The notes beneath the pieces were generated by a model that saw nothing but the letters and a program-made list of their open reading frames with translations, did no database searches and had not been told where the DNA came from. 5,359 nucleotides of DNA, taken from contig JAHIZN010000146.1 in assembly GCA_018814245.1 (NCBI GenBank), forward strand, positions 1 through 5,359, read 5' to 3'. Source of the DNA: a bacterium. GTDB lineage: Bacteria > UBA9089 > CG2-30-40-21. Every line of letters starts with the position of its first letter. Within the stretch, counting starts at the first letter, position 1. The translations under genes and the position numbers were made by a program. Positions 5,175 through 5,359 of this stretch are shown piece by piece.

Positions 5175-5203
5175 ATAATATCAGAAATTTCTTGATTTGT
5201 CAA
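5175..5203 (-). promoter_or_regulatory. Sigma70-type promoter of the tRNA cluster
   Basis: On the minus strand the -35 box is a perfect TTGACA (5198-5203). The spacer is exactly 17 bp (5181-5197) and the -10 box is TATTAT (5175-5180, five of six consensus). Transcription should start near 5167-5169, leaving only a few leader bases before tRNA-Arg(UCG). No terminator is evident before rplU, so this may also feed the rplU-prp-rpmA-obgE operon. Confidence 0.85.
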
Positions 5204-5321
5204 CAAAAATTTATTTTGACCTGAAACTCCGACATAAGAATGAGTCTCTATTCCTGTTAAGACATCACCTCGTAATTTTTTTTTAACTTGTGTACAATAT
5301 CTAATTTTGATAAGGAAAGCA

Positions 5322-5348
5322 GTAGAGAGGCGATAATCGTGTCTCTAT
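5322..5348. repeat. Degraded GTAGAGA...TCTCTAY palindrome
   Basis: GTAGAGA (5322-5328) faces TCTCTAT (5342-5348), with a G-T wobble at the outer pair. At the centre is CGAT-A-ATCG (5331-5339), itself a perfect small palindrome, with GG/TG between. The arms match those of the palindrome at 4150-4177, so this looks like a decayed member of the same family with a different core. GCAG/CTGC at 5319-5322 and 5351-5354 may extend the symmetry. Nothing else is recognisable between 5204 and the right edge. Confidence 0.5.
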
Positions 5349-5359
5349 GTCTGCATTCA

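Noticed and set aside
5010..5195. Plus-strand reading frame of 61 codons across the tRNA cluster
   Set aside because: It is the antisense of two tRNA-Arg genes, a well-known source of spurious proteins. The tRNA folds explain the sequence fully.

Overview
The window is a bacterial chromosome segment of low-to-moderate GC. Every convincing gene lies on the minus strand, so transcription runs from right to left. Read that way, it opens with a strong sigma70-type promoter (-35 TTGACA, 17-nt spacer, -10 TATTAT). This drives three tightly packed tRNA genes: Arg-UCG, Arg-CCG and Lys-CUU. A ribosome/GTPase operon follows: rplU (L21), prp (ribosomal-processing cysteine protease), a small one-TM protein resembling LLH-family phage holins, rpmA (L27) and obgE. 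After a repeat-rich gap comes a complete hicAB toxin-antitoxin pair, then nadD and yqeK (4-base overlap), and a second repeat-rich stretch at the left edge.

The organism cannot be named with confidence. L27 lacks the Firmicutes-type N-terminal extension, Obg lacks the C-terminal OCT domain, and prp is nevertheless present. Together with many short intergenic palindromes, this would fit an uncultured Gram-negative-type lineage such as an anammox-like planctomycete. That is a low-confidence inference from general knowledge, not from a search.

The core genes serve translation and basic metabolism: large-subunit proteins, a 50S-assembly GTPase, NAD synthesis, an Ap4A hydrolase and tRNAs. The unusual part is what has been inserted among them. 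(1) A perfect 28-bp palindrome at the 3' end of prp supplies the last residues of the protein. A degraded relative lies at the right edge. (2) A repeat of about 95-100 bp lies directly downstream of both yqeK and obgE in the same orientation, with a probable third copy inverted at the left edge. (3) A 123-bp element with 17-bp near-perfect terminal inverted repeats lies just upstream of hicA. (4) hicAB and the holin-like gene look like accessory insertions into otherwise conserved gene strings. (5) Prp is retained although its known substrate, an extended L27, is absent.

I found no CRISPR array, no intact transposase and no obviously new multi-gene system. The best candidates for something undescribed are the repeat family at gene 3' ends and the Prp/holin-like/L27 arrangement.
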